From Clostridium_AD sp050717535 (lineage in GTDB: Bacteria; Bacillota; Clostridia; Clostridiales; Clostridiaceae), in assembly GCF_050717535.1 (NCBI RefSeq), contig NZ_JBOITM010000041.1, forward strand, positions 124,001 through 188,000: a stretch of 64,000 bases of DNA. The letters are read 5' to 3'. The stretch's first letter is position 1. Each line of letters begins with the position of its first letter. A model generated the notes under the pieces. That model did no database searches, had not been told where the DNA came from, and saw only the letters and a program-made list of their open reading frames with translations. The translations under genes and the position numbers were made by a program. Of this stretch, positions 44,212-52,846 are shown piece by piece.

Positions 44212-44249
44212 TGCAAACGGTTGCATTAATTATAAATATTATGTATAAT
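44212..44249 (+). promoter_or_regulatory. glgP promoter with overlapping LacI-type operator
   Basis: TTGCAT (44221-44226), 17-bp spacer, TATAAT (44244-44249). The near-palindrome TGCAAACGGTTGCA (44212-44225) covers the -35 and resembles MalR/CcpA-type operators with a central CG. A LacI-family repressor bound here would block polymerase. Confidence 0.7.
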
Positions 44250-44365
44250 AATTATAAAAACTATAACTAAAATAAATTGCGAAATTTATAGCACAATAAA
44301 GATTAAAATAATTAACTATTCATAAATTGTTTATTATTAAAAAAGAATATAGGAGGGAAAATTCA

Positions 44366-45985
44366 ATGGATATTAACAAACTTCCAAGAGTCGCTTATTT
44401 TTGTATGGAGTACGGACTACACCCAGATTTTAAAGCTTATGCAGGTGGACTAGGAATACTTGCAGGCGATTATTTAAAAGGAGCTAAAGATTTAAATCTA
44501 CCATTGGTAGGAATAGGTCTTAAGTGGAAACAAGGATATACAGAGCAACTTATAGATGAAAATGGAAAAGCCTATGATACATATCATAATAATAATTATG
44601 ACTTTTTGCAAGATACAGGGATAAAAGTAACTGTTAAAATAAGAAAGTTAGATATAGTGTGCAAGGTTTGGAAATTAGAGGAATTTGGGAATGTTCCATT
44701 ATACCTTTTAGATACTGATATACCAGAAAATGCAGACAATTGGATAACAGGACAATTGTATGGATGGTTTGGAGAAGAACGAATTGCTCAAGAAATAGTA
44801 TTAGGCATTGGGGGAGTAAAAGCTTTAAGAGCCTTGGACATACCCGTAGATGTATACCATTTTAATGAAGGACACGCAGCACTTGCAGCTACAGAACTTA
44901 TAAAAGAAAAAATGCAATCGGGATTTAGCTTTGAGGAGTCTTGGAACAAAACCCGTGAAGAGGTAGTATTTACAACTCACACACCAATAGTTGAAGGAAA
45001 TGAATCTCATGATATTTCCAAATTAGAGTATATGGGAGCATTTAATGGATTAACTAGAGAGCAAATGATTAGGATTGGTGGAGAACCATTTAATATGACG
45101 GTAGCAGGACTTAGACTTTCAAGGAAATCTAATGCTGTAGCACAACTTCATATGTCAACTGCAAACAAAATGTGGAGAACCGTTGCTGGAAGGTCTGAAA
45201 TTATCGGTATAACTAATGGAATTCATAAGCCAACATGGGTAGACAATCGAATTACTGATGCTTACGAAAATAATGGAGAGCTATGGGATGCTCATCAAAC
45301 TGTTAAAAAGGAACTTATAGGATTTATTAACGAAAGGACAAATGTGGAGCTGGATGCAGATAAGTTACTTATTGGATTTTCAAGAAGGGCTGCACCATAT
45401 AAGAGAAGTGATTTGATATTTACAGAGGAAAAAATTATTTCTCCACTGCTTAAAAGTGGAAAGGTTCAAATTGTATTTTCAGGGAAAGCACATCCCCTCG
45501 ATGATACAGGAAAAGAAATAGTAGCAAAACTAGTAAGAATGATGAAAAAATATCCAAACAGTGTAGTATTTTTAGAAAATTATGACATGAACATAGGGAG
45601 AATGCTAACTAGAGGTTCAGACATTTGGTTAAATAATCCAAGAAGGCCACTAGAGGCTAGTGGAACTTCAGGAATGAAAGCTGCAATGAATGGTGTGCTT
45701 AACTGCTCTATTCTGGATGGTTGGTGGCCAGAGGCTTGTAATGATGGTGTAAATGGATGGCAGTTTGGAGATGGAGTAAGTCTTGATGATTTATCTCCAG
45801 TGGAACTGGATAAACATGATACAACTGCTCTTTATGATACTTTAATAAATAGAGTTATGACTACTTATTATGACAATAGGGAAAAGTGGGTAGAAATGAT
45901 GAAGGAAAGTATTAAAACTACAAGTTATGAGTTCTCAGTAGAGAGAATGCTTGATGAGTATTATAATAAAATGTATATAAAATAA
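44366..45985 (+). CDS. glgP: Alpha-glucan phosphorylase, short form
   Basis: Releases glucose-1-phosphate from glycogen or maltodextrin. The 539 residues belong to the shorter GT35 type: RVAYFCMEYGLHPDFKAYAGGLGILAGDYLKG at the start, VVFTTHTPIVEGNE, GITNGIHKPTW and the PLP-lysine region EASGTSGMKAAMNGVLNCSILDGWWPE. Classical glycogen phosphorylases have about 800 residues. An extension to 44327 is open; AGGAGGG before 44366 decides. Control by a sugar-responsive LacI-type repressor is suggested by the promoter. Confidence 0.93.
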   Translation: MDINKLPRVAYFCMEYGLHPDFKAYAGGLGILAGDYLKGAKDLNLPLVGIGLKWKQGYTEQLIDENGKAYDTYHNNNYDFLQDTGIKVTVKIRKLDIVCKVWKLEEFGNVPLYLLDTDIPENADNWITGQLYGWFGEERIAQEIVLGIGGVKALRALDIPVDVYHFNEGHAALAATELIKEKMQSGFSFEESWNKTREEVVFTTHTPIVEGNESHDISKLEYMGAFNGLTREQMIRIGGEPFNMTVAGLRLSRKSNAVAQLHMSTANKMWRTVAGRSEIIGITNGIHKPTWVDNRITDAYENNGELWDAHQTVKKELIGFINERTNVELDADKLLIGFSRRAAPYKRSDLIFTEEKIISPLLKSGKVQIVFSGKAHPLDDTGKEIVAKLVRMMKKYPNSVVFLENYDMNIGRMLTRGSDIWLNNPRRPLEASGTSGMKAAMNGVLNCSILDGWWPEACNDGVNGWQFGDGVSLDDLSPVELDKHDTTALYDTLINRVMTTYYDNREKWVEMMKESIKTTSYEFSVERMLDEYYNKMYIK

Positions 45986-45989
45986 AATA

Positions 45990-46031
45990 AAAGAATGAAA
46001 CCATGATAAATTTATCATGGTTTCATTCTTT
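45990..46031. terminator. Terminator after glgP
   Basis: Two exact 21-bp arms (45990-46010 and 46011-46031) form a hairpin with T-rich 3' flank; may also act on the converging ilvE transcript. Confidence 0.92.
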
Positions 46032-46062
46032 GTAAAGAAAAAAACTAAAATTTATATTAGAA

Positions 46063-46134
46063 ATTATTTAACTTCTATTAATTATTTAACTTCTACTAAT
46101 TATTTAACTTCTACTAATTATTTAACTTCTACAA
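46063..46134 (-). repeat. Four 18-bp tandem repeats spanning the ilvE stop codon
   Basis: On the plus strand the unit is ATTATTTAACTTCTACTA (46063, 46081, 46099, 46117), with one base change in the first copy and two in the last. Reading the minus strand each unit encodes (V/I)EVK-stop, so the end of ilvE with its TAA is repeated four times in frame. Confidence 0.95.
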
Positions 46135-47146
46135 TCCATCCTTCTGGAGCTTCTACTTCTCCAAATTGGATTCCATAAAGGGTGTCATAGAGTTCTTTTA
46201 TAACGGGGCCTACTTCTGTCTCGCTATGGAAAACATGAAGCTCATTATTATATGCTATTCCACCAATTGGAGTTATTACGGCAGCAGTTCCGCAAGCTCC
46301 TGCTTCTTTAAAGTCGCTAAGATTATTTATTGGAACATCTCTTTCCTCAACTTCAAGTTTTAAATATTCTTTTGCAATGTTCATTAGTGAATATTTAGTT
46401 ATACTAGGAAGTATTGATGGTGATTTTGGAGTCACAAATACATTATCATTTGTAATTCCAAAGAAGTTTGCAGCTCCAACTTCTTCAATTTTGGTATGAG
46501 TTGCAGGATCAAGGTAAATACAATCTGCAAATCCTTTTTCTACAGCAGTGGTATGAGCAAGAAGACTTGCAGCATAGTTACCGCCAACTTTTGCAGCTCC
46601 TGTTCCATGAGGGGCAGCTCTGTCAAATTCTTCTGCAATCATAAAGTTTACAGGGGCCATTCCACCTTTGAAGTAAGGACCTACAGGGCAACAAAATATG
46701 CTAAACATAAATTCTGGGGCTGATCTTACTCCAAGATTATCGCCAATACCTATAACATAAGGTCTAAGGTAAAGTGTTGCACCAGTTCCATAGGGTGGAA
46801 CAAAAGATTCGTTTGCTTTAACAACTTGTATGCAGGCATCAACAAACTTTTCAATAGGAATTTCAGGCATAAGAATACGTTTACAGCTTCTGCTAATACG
46901 TTTAGCATTTTCATCAGGTCTAAACAATTGGATTTTACCAGACTTTGTGCGATAAGCTTTTAAGCCTTCAAAACACTGTTGTCCATAGTGAAGAGCTGTT
47001 GAAGCTTCACTTATAGTAATATTGTTATCTTCAACTAGTTTTCCATCATCCCATTTGCCATTTTTCCATATTGAAACATAACGTAAATCCGTCTTTGTAT
47101 AAGAAAAACCTAGTTTACTCCAGTCGATATTGACATTCGTGCTCAT
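46118..47146 (-). CDS. ilvE: Branched-chain amino acid aminotransferase, type II
   Basis: PLP enzyme that interconverts leucine, isoleucine and valine with their 2-oxo acids. The 342 residues are the usual length of the type II (eukaryote-like) form: YGQQCFEGLKAYR, the PLP-lysine region GAAKVGGNYAASLLAHTTA, and EVGAANFFGI. The start ATG at 47146 follows AGGAGGG. The last four residues and the stop are copied in the 18-bp repeat array downstream. In an amino-acid fermenter it may serve branched-chain oxidation as well as synthesis. Confidence 0.95.
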   Translation of the reverse strand: MSTNVNIDWSKLGFSYTKTDLRYVSIWKNGKWDDGKLVEDNNITISEASTALHYGQQCFEGLKAYRTKSGKIQLFRPDENAKRISRSCKRILMPEIPIEKFVDACIQVVKANESFVPPYGTGATLYLRPYVIGIGDNLGVRSAPEFMFSIFCCPVGPYFKGGMAPVNFMIAEEFDRAAPHGTGAAKVGGNYAASLLAHTTAVEKGFADCIYLDPATHTKIEEVGAANFFGITNDNVFVTPKSPSILPSITKYSLMNIAKEYLKLEVEERDVPINNLSDFKEAGACGTAAVITPIGGIAYNNELHVFHSETEVGPVIKELYDTLYGIQFGEVEAPEGWIVEVK

Positions 47147-47366
47147 ATGAACCCTCCTAGTATGTAGTTTTTTTGAATGAGAACATTTTTATAACAGTAT
47201 TATAACATAGAATATGGACATGTTATATTATAATAAGTATTTTAATAAATTAAATTCAGAATATTTTTAAAATGAACAGAAAGTTGCATTATTAAAAATT
47301 TATATTAATAAAAATTTATATCAATAGCATAGCTATATTTGTTGTTTATATGTATAAATAAGCAGA

Positions 47367-47407
47367 GACAGTAATTCCATGTGATTTCGTAAAATGAAAC
47401 TACTGTC
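47367..47407 (-). terminator. Possible terminator of the RusA-like gene
   Basis: GACAGTA (47367-47373) and TACTGTC (47401-47407) pair with further short inner pairs; on the minus strand a moderately T-rich stretch follows. Confidence 0.5.
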
Positions 47408-47408
47408 C

Positions 47409-48047
47409 TTAATATAATTTTTTGAAGCATTTTTTACATAATATAGTTTTGCCCTTGTTGGCAGAAATACAGTTATTCTTTAGTACTGGTCTTTTACAGA
47501 TTTCACATATAAGTGTTGAAGGATCCTTATTAAGAACCACGGAATTTGATTTGTTTGATTTAGAACCTATGGTGTTTTTTTTGTTTGAAGGTGGGTCATA
47601 ATTAATAGGTTGTTGTTTTTCGGTTTTTTCAATTATACTGTAATTCATAGTATAAATACTTTCACCAAAAAGTTCTAATTCAAATCTGGGATTTTCTTTA
47701 TCGTAAAATTCTTCAATAATAAGTCTTGTAACCTGTGCATCATTTACTATAAGACCACTTTTTTCTATACCATCAAAAATACTTTTTGTAATGTTGTTTG
47801 TATCGGGATGCCTTTTTACACTTTTATAATATACCTTCAAAACAGCAATAAGTGATTCTGTTAAAAATATATTGGAATTTTGAATTCTACATTGATAGGC
47901 AATTTCTTCTTCATATAAAGCATATCTATCATGGTACTTACCAGAATTATAAGGTAGAATAGCTCTGCCATTCATATTGAAAAGTTTAAAGTTAGATTTT
48001 GAAATAGGCGAGCCTTTTATTATGACTTTAGCATAGGTGTTACTCAT
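47409..48047 (-). CDS. RusA-like endonuclease with C-terminal zinc ribbon
   Basis: A 212-residue protein. Residues about 8-128 resemble RusA Holliday-junction resolvases: IKGSPISKSNFK, then YYKSVKRHPDTNNITKSIFDGIEKSGLIVNDAQV with the acidic positions D, D and ND expected for metal binding. A Lys/Asn/Ser-rich linker (about 140-180) leads to a zinc ribbon CEICKRPV...CKKC (about 181-208). RusA is usually phage-borne and about 120 residues; there are no phage genes nearby. Nuclease activity is inferred, not shown. Confidence 0.75.
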   Translation of the reverse strand: MSNTYAKVIIKGSPISKSNFKLFNMNGRAILPYNSGKYHDRYALYEEEIAYQCRIQNSNIFLTESLIAVLKVYYKSVKRHPDTNNITKSIFDGIEKSGLIVNDAQVTRLIIEEFYDKENPRFELELFGESIYTMNYSIIEKTEKQQPINYDPPSNKKNTIGSKSNKSNSVVLNKDPSTLICEICKRPVLKNNCISANKGKTILCKKCFKKLY

Positions 48048-48101
48048 ATTTTCCCCCTAGGATCTACTTCTAATAGATTGCAATTATTAATTTAAATTTT
48101 C

Positions 48102-48133
48102 TATGATATAATTACATATATAATTATATCATA
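48102..48133. promoter_or_regulatory. 13-bp AT-rich inverted repeat between divergent genes
   Basis: TATGATATAATTA (48102-48114) and TAATTATATCATA (48121-48133) are exact complements around CATATA. Each arm contains TATAAT-like bases. It lies 55 bp from the RusA-like start and may be an operator or overlapping -10 elements. The rest of 48048-48409 holds the tsaD promoter and no gene. Confidence 0.5.
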
Positions 48134-48246
48134 CAAAAAGAAAAAATAAGATTAAATGTGCCTGAGTGAACTTAAATAAGTGGGTGCAATTAAATAAAGA
48201 AATGCGCTTCAATAAGTGTATACATTTTAGAAATACATATAAAAAT

Positions 48247-48275
48247 TTGATATGCTAAAGTTAATAAAGTATAAT
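48247..48275 (+). promoter_or_regulatory. tsaD promoter
   Basis: TTGATA (48247-48252), 17-bp spacer, TATAAT (48270-48275), about 130 bp before the start codon. Confidence 0.7.
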
Positions 48276-48409
48276 TAGTTTGTGTTATTAAGGTAAACAC
48301 TCTTAAATATTAAACTTCTTAAAAGATAACTTTTTTAAATTAAACATTTTTAGAATGTTTTTATGAATATAAAAAAAATTATAAACTATATTAAAGGTGG
48401 GTAAAAACA

Positions 48410-49432
48410 ATGGAAAAGAAGATTAAAATACTTGCAATTGAATCAAGTTGCGATGAGACAGCGGCTGCAGTAGTAGTTAATGGTCGCCAAGTTCTATCAA
48501 ACATAATTGCATCGCAGATAGATATACACGAAAAATTTGGAGGAGTTGTTCCAGAAGTGGCCTCTAGAAAACATATAGAAGTAATAAGTGCTGTAGTTCA
48601 AGAGGCGCTAGACGAAGCTAAAGTAACATTAGAGGATATAGATGCAATAGGAGTAACTTATGGACCGGGGCTGGTAGGAGCATTACTGGTAGGGGTTCAA
48701 TATGCTAAGGGCCTTGCATATGCAACCAGTAAGCCCTTAATTGGAGTTAATCATATAGAAGGTCATATAAGTGCCAATTTTATTCAATATGTGGAGCTTG
48801 AACCACCATTTGTATGTTTGGTAGCTTCAGGTGGTCATACGTTTATTGTATATATGAAGGATCATGGTGATTTTGAGGTCATGGGCCAAACTAGAGATGA
48901 TGCTGCAGGGGAAGCCTTTGATAAGGTAGCCCGCGCTATTGGACTTGGTTACCCAGGTGGACCTAAAATAGATAAGATAGCAAAACAGGGTAATGCTGAT
49001 GCTATAAAATTTCCAAGAGCTAAATTTCATGATAATACCTTGGACTTTTCTTTTAGTGGAGTTAAATCCTCTGTGCTAAATTACTTAAATAAGATGAATA
49101 TGAAAAATGAAAAGATTAATGTACCTGATGTGGCAGCATCTTTTCAAAAGGCTGTAGTTGATGTTTTGGTCCATAATGCTCTAGAGGCATGTGAGATAAA
49201 AGGGGTACATAAAATAGCAATAGCGGGAGGAGTAGCATCAAATTCTTGCCTTAGAGAGACAATGATAAAACAAGGGCAAAAGAAAGACATAAAAGTTTTG
49301 TTCCCAGAAATGATACTTTGCACTGATAATGCAGCTATGATTGGTAGTGCAGCTTATTTTGAACTAATTAAAGGAAAAGTTTCGGGTCTGAAACTTAATG
49401 CAATACCCAATTTAAAACTTGGAGAAAGATAG
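48410..49432 (+). CDS. tsaD: tRNA N6-adenosine threonylcarbamoyltransferase TsaD
   Basis: Catalytic subunit that attaches threonylcarbamoyl to A37 of tRNAs. The 340 residues begin IKILAIESSCDETAAAVV and include the metal-binding NHIEGHISANF, GGHTFIVYMKDHGDF and the nucleotide-binding VAIAGGVASNSCLRETM-like stretch (KIAIAGGVASNS). Full length for the family. Its partners tsaB and tsaE are at 14647-15824. The stop codon lies inside a terminator hairpin. Confidence 0.96.
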   Translation: MEKKIKILAIESSCDETAAAVVVNGRQVLSNIIASQIDIHEKFGGVVPEVASRKHIEVISAVVQEALDEAKVTLEDIDAIGVTYGPGLVGALLVGVQYAKGLAYATSKPLIGVNHIEGHISANFIQYVELEPPFVCLVASGGHTFIVYMKDHGDFEVMGQTRDDAAGEAFDKVARAIGLGYPGGPKIDKIAKQGNADAIKFPRAKFHDNTLDFSFSGVKSSVLNYLNKMNMKNEKINVPDVAASFQKAVVDVLVHNALEACEIKGVHKIAIAGGVASNSCLRETMIKQGQKKDIKVLFPEMILCTDNAAMIGSAAYFELIKGKVSGLKLNAIPNLKLGER

Positions 49433-49460
49433 GATATTATAATTTAATATCCTTTTCTTT
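49431..49460. terminator. Terminator overlapping the ends of two converging genes
   Basis: AGGATATTA (49431-49439) pairs exactly with TAATATCCT (49445-49453), followed by TTTCTTT. The stem includes the last bases of tsaD and encodes the last residues (DIKL-stop) of the convergent transporter gene. Confidence 0.8.
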
Positions 49461-50543
49461 TAGTCTCCTATTTATGAATCTCTCAGCTATCAGTAAAACA
49501 ATGGCCATGGTGGGTACTGCAAGGAACATGCCGAGAATACCAAAGGTTCCACCGCCAATTAATATGGAAAGAATAATAAGTAGTGGACTTAAACCAACAG
49601 ATTTCCCAAGAATTTTTGGACCTAAATATAATCCGTCAAACTGTTGAAGAATAATAATAAACAAAAGTATCCAAAAGGCTTTTACAGGGCTATCAAGTAG
49701 GGTAATAAAAAAAGCGGGAACCATACCAATGAAGGGTCCGAAATAAGGAATCATATTTGTAACTCCAACTATTAAGCTTATAAGTATAGCATAAGGCATT
49801 CTTAGAATACTAAGGCCTACAAAGCACATAAAACCAATAATAACGGAGTCAATAAATTTACCTATAACAAAGCCTGAAAAAATATTATTTGCTTCATTAC
49901 TAAATTTTAAAAGACCATCTGCATTTTCTTTTTTTAAGACTGCATAAATCAGTCTTTTTATATTTAGTATTAAGGTTTCTTTATCCTTTAAAAGATACAT
50001 AGACACAACAAATCCCAGCAAAAATTTCATTAAAGAAGAAGTGAAACCTACGGCGGTTAGGAAAGCAAAATTAATGCCAGTATTTAAATATTCACTTAAG
50101 TTTGACATGAATGTTGAGGTTGCTTCTTCTAAATATTTGGTTATACCATATTTATCAAGTAATTGAACTTTGTCAATGTTATTAGATAACCAAATCTGAG
50201 TCTTGGATATATATTCAGGAGTTGAGTCTGTTAATTCACGAATACTAACACCTATGTTAGGGGTTAATATGGTTATACTGAAAAATGATATGCCTATAAC
50301 ACAAACGTATATGATGAGTAGTGTTATAACACGGTTTGTATGGAAATTTCTCTCAATAGCGATCATTATGGGGTTTAATAAGTAAGCTATTCCGAATGCC
50401 CATATAAAGGAGCTTATATAGGATAGGAAAATGCTAAAGGCATCGGTTAGTAATTCTATATTATTTACTACTCGAAATAAAATAAATGATAATAAAATTA
50501 TAGGAACTAATTTTAAATAAGGGATTTTTTTATCGTTAAACAA
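49437..50543 (-). CDS. AI-2E family (PerM/YdbI-like) membrane transporter
   Basis: A 368-residue polytopic membrane protein with about eight helices and the family core: YAILISLIVGVTNMIPYFGPFIGMVPAFFITLLD and QQFDGLYLGPKILGKSVGLSPLLIILSILIGGGTFGILGMFLAVP. The charged tail (INRRLKEKDIKL) is cytoplasmic. Members export autoinducer-2 or exchange Na+ for H+; the substrate here cannot be told. The 3' end overlaps the tsaD terminator. Confidence 0.9.
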   Translation of the reverse strand: MFNDKKIPYLKLVPIILLSFILFRVVNNIELLTDAFSIFLSYISSFIWAFGIAYLLNPIMIAIERNFHTNRVITLLIIYVCVIGISFFSITILTPNIGVSIRELTDSTPEYISKTQIWLSNNIDKVQLLDKYGITKYLEEATSTFMSNLSEYLNTGINFAFLTAVGFTSSLMKFLLGFVVSMYLLKDKETLILNIKRLIYAVLKKENADGLLKFSNEANNIFSGFVIGKFIDSVIIGFMCFVGLSILRMPYAILISLIVGVTNMIPYFGPFIGMVPAFFITLLDSPVKAFWILLFIIILQQFDGLYLGPKILGKSVGLSPLLIILSILIGGGTFGILGMFLAVPTMAIVLLIAERFINRRLKEKDIKL

Positions 50544-50892
50544 GCTTAATTCACTTCCTTTATTAATGATTATTTTATCAATAATTCTATGAAATTATTA
50601 TATCATAAATAATGTATTTAAGAGATAATTATAATAATTTTAAGGCTATCATAAGGTTATGGTGGTTATTTTTTTGGCTTTTTCTAAGAATTGATAGATA
50701 TAAAATATTAGCAATTTGTATTTTTGTTGTAAAATAAATTGTAAAGTTCCAAGTATAATGGTACACTTTTCTTGAATTTAATAACTACTAAATAAGTACT
50801 AATTTTGAAATTTAGATAAAATATTAAAAGTTCTGGTTGTTATTAAAATGAATATTATAGGGGTAACAAATATTTTGAATAGGAGAAAAAAT
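50544..50892. other. Intergenic region, no gene seen
   Basis: AT-rich spacer between two divergent genes. A TATAAT occurs at 50754-50759 without a good -35. No hairpin, repeat or coding stretch is recognised. Confidence 0.5.
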
Positions 50893-51360
50893 ATGGATAG
50901 AGTACTCTTAGTTAATGATTGTAAATTTGAAAATTTTATTATGAGAGATATGCTTGTAAATTTAGGGTATGAAGTTATTATAAGTAATGAATTTAATGCG
51001 ATTAGCGATTTACGAGAATTAAACTGTAATAGCATTATAGCAAATTTTATTATGAAAGAAAAAACAGGAGATAAGATATTACAACAGATAAAATACATGT
51101 ATCCTCAAACAAAGTGTCTTTTATCCTCAAGCAATGATATGAGGTTAGAGGATTTTGAAGGCAGTGTAATAGATGGGTTTATACATACACCTGTAACTAA
51201 AGAAAAATTGAAAAAAATAATGAAAAAGAATGTACAATCATTTGGGGAACACAAAAGCAAGAGGATACCTTCATTCTGCACCTATTGTGGCGAAAAAGTA
51301 GAGGGTAGTGAAAAACAAGCAATATTCTGTAAATATTGTGGTGAAAAATATACATTTTAG
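50893..51360 (+). CDS. Pseudo-receiver protein with C-terminal zinc ribbon
   Basis: A 155-residue protein. Residues 1-115 look like a response-regulator receiver (MDRVLLVNDCKFENFIMRDML; SIIANFIMKEKTGDKILQQIK), but the phospho-acceptor position is Asn (N51 in IIANF) and the C-terminal Lys of the usual KP motif is Thr (IHTPVTKEKL). It should therefore not be phosphorylated normally. Residues about 127-153 form a zinc ribbon, FCTYCGEKV and FCKYCGEKY. An extension to 50848 is open; AGGAG before 50893 sets the start. No kinase is adjacent. Function unknown. Confidence 0.75.
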   Translation: MDRVLLVNDCKFENFIMRDMLVNLGYEVIISNEFNAISDLRELNCNSIIANFIMKEKTGDKILQQIKYMYPQTKCLLSSSNDMRLEDFEGSVIDGFIHTPVTKEKLKKIMKKNVQSFGEHKSKRIPSFCTYCGEKVEGSEKQAIFCKYCGEKYTF

Positions 51361-51362
51361 TT

Positions 51363-51408
51363 AATGAGTGTAGGATTATTATAAATAATCTTACACTCAT
51401 TATTTATT
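51363..51408 (+). terminator. Terminator after the pseudo-receiver gene
   Basis: AATGAGTGTAGGATTAT (51363-51379) pairs with 51385-51401, followed by ATTTATTT. Confidence 0.85.
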
Positions 51409-51514
51409 TCTGTTAACTATAGGAGATGGAAAAATTAATAACTCAGGGAGAAATAATTATTGTGAATATTATATCATAGCATATGAAAATTGTGTTAAAT
51501 ATAAAACATTCTAG

Positions 51515-51543
51515 TTGATACCCTAATATAAGTGGGGTATAAT
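51515..51543 (+). promoter_or_regulatory. Promoter of the 51604 gene
   Basis: TTGATA (51515-51520), 17-bp spacer, TATAAT (51538-51543). Confidence 0.75.
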
Positions 51544-51603
51544 AGTCTAAGTTTCAATGATTTAAAAAAGTAGTTATTTTTATGATTTAAGAGGAGCAAA
51601 ATT

Positions 51604-52713
51604 ATGACTATCCATGATAAAAAAGTAAAAAAAAATTTAAAACTATCCATTGTGGCAGTATGTTTATTCTTAAGCATATTCATCTCAATGTCTAGTTCAA
51701 ATAGAATTTGGAAAACATATAAAAATATAAAGGAAAACAAAGAAAATTCTAGCAAAAATACTGAGGTTAAAGATAAAGAAAAGGTTGTAGCTGACACGAA
51801 AATAACAAAGATAGCATTTGAGAAGAATAATAATGTTTATATCTATGATGAAACGAAAACACAAATTAAATCCATTGGAGATAAATTACAAGGAAAGGAT
51901 TTATTAATGATTTCTCCAGATAAAACAAAAATTGTATTCAGATACTTTAATAGTGAAAAAGCAACATATCCTCCACATGTAATTGTCTATGATATTAAAA
52001 CTGAAAGCTTAACGGATATTGTAATAAATAATAAAAACCTTCAACAAATTATTGAACTAAAATGGCTTGATAATGAAAATGTTTTAGTTACAGGTCACAT
52101 AAACCCATCAGTTTCAAGCTATTCAGTATACAACATAAAAAGTAAACAAGAGGTAATATCTTGCTTGGGTACCCTAAGAGATATTACTATAAATAATAAA
52201 AATATTCTTTACAGCAATACACCTCATATATTCCCAGAACCAAAAGCTAATTTGTATATTAATGGTAATAAGATTTTTGAGACAATTGATGCTAAGGAAG
52301 TAATATATGATGCTGTTATATCTAAGGATGGCAAAATGATTTCATTTAGAAGTTATGTAGAAAATCAAGTAAATTCAAGTGGTGAAGCAATAGGTTATCT
52401 TAGTCTAGCTAAGGTTAATAGTGATGGAAAAGCTATTAGTAATTTAAAGAAGATAATTATAAGTGGCGATACAAATGGAGAGATGAAGTTTGATGATGAA
52501 AACAATATAAGTATTGTTGGCGACCAATTTATGTATAAATTAAAGTCTGGGAGTCTTATTAAAGAAGAAAATACATTGCCAAAAAAACCGGAAATTTCTA
52601 CTCAGCAACTTATAAAATTTAAGGAAATTTTGGCTAAGCAATTTCCAGAGGACGTTATTTCACAAGAAACAGTATTAGAGGATGTGGATGTATATAACAT
52701 GGAAGCATTTTGA
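51604..52713 (+). CDS. Membrane-anchored protein with TolB-like beta-propeller, function unknown
   Basis: A 369-residue protein with a basic start (KKVKKNLK), one membrane segment (about 13-31) and a Lys/Glu-rich linker. The rest has beta-propeller-like blades: KIAFEKNNNVYIYDETKTQIK, LLMISPDKTKIVFRYFN, VIVYDIKTESLTDIV, and ISKDGKMISFRSYV. The propeller should lie outside the membrane. Neither substrate nor partner is evident. A full promoter precedes it and a terminator follows, so it is monocistronic. Confidence 0.78.
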   Translation: MTIHDKKVKKNLKLSIVAVCLFLSIFISMSSSNRIWKTYKNIKENKENSSKNTEVKDKEKVVADTKITKIAFEKNNNVYIYDETKTQIKSIGDKLQGKDLLMISPDKTKIVFRYFNSEKATYPPHVIVYDIKTESLTDIVINNKNLQQIIELKWLDNENVLVTGHINPSVSSYSVYNIKSKQEVISCLGTLRDITINNKNILYSNTPHIFPEPKANLYINGNKIFETIDAKEVIYDAVISKDGKMISFRSYVENQVNSSGEAIGYLSLAKVNSDGKAISNLKKIIISGDTNGEMKFDDENNISIVGDQFMYKLKSGSLIKEENTLPKKPEISTQQLIKFKEILAKQFPEDVISQETVLEDVDVYNMEAF

Positions 52714-52722
52714 ATTTTAAAC

Positions 52723-52754
52723 ACAATATTAAGATTAAATATTGTAATTTTTTA
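52723..52754 (+). terminator. Terminator after the propeller gene
   Basis: ACAATATT and AATATTGT pair around AAGATTA, followed by AATTTTTT. Confidence 0.75.
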
Positions 52755-52776
52755 AAATTTCAAATATAAAAAATTG

Positions 52777-52805
52777 TTAACAAATATTTAAAAATTTGGT
52801 ATAAT
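52777..52805 (+). promoter_or_regulatory. Promoter of the 52847 gene
   Basis: TTAACA (52777-52782), 17-bp spacer, TATAAT (52800-52805). Confidence 0.75.
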
Positions 52806-52846
52806 GACCTTAAGAGTTTTGGTAAAAATATGAAAGAAGGGTTATT

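Noticed and set aside
46063..46134. CRISPR array
   Set aside because: Units of 18 bp are contiguous with no spacers and no cas genes are in the window.
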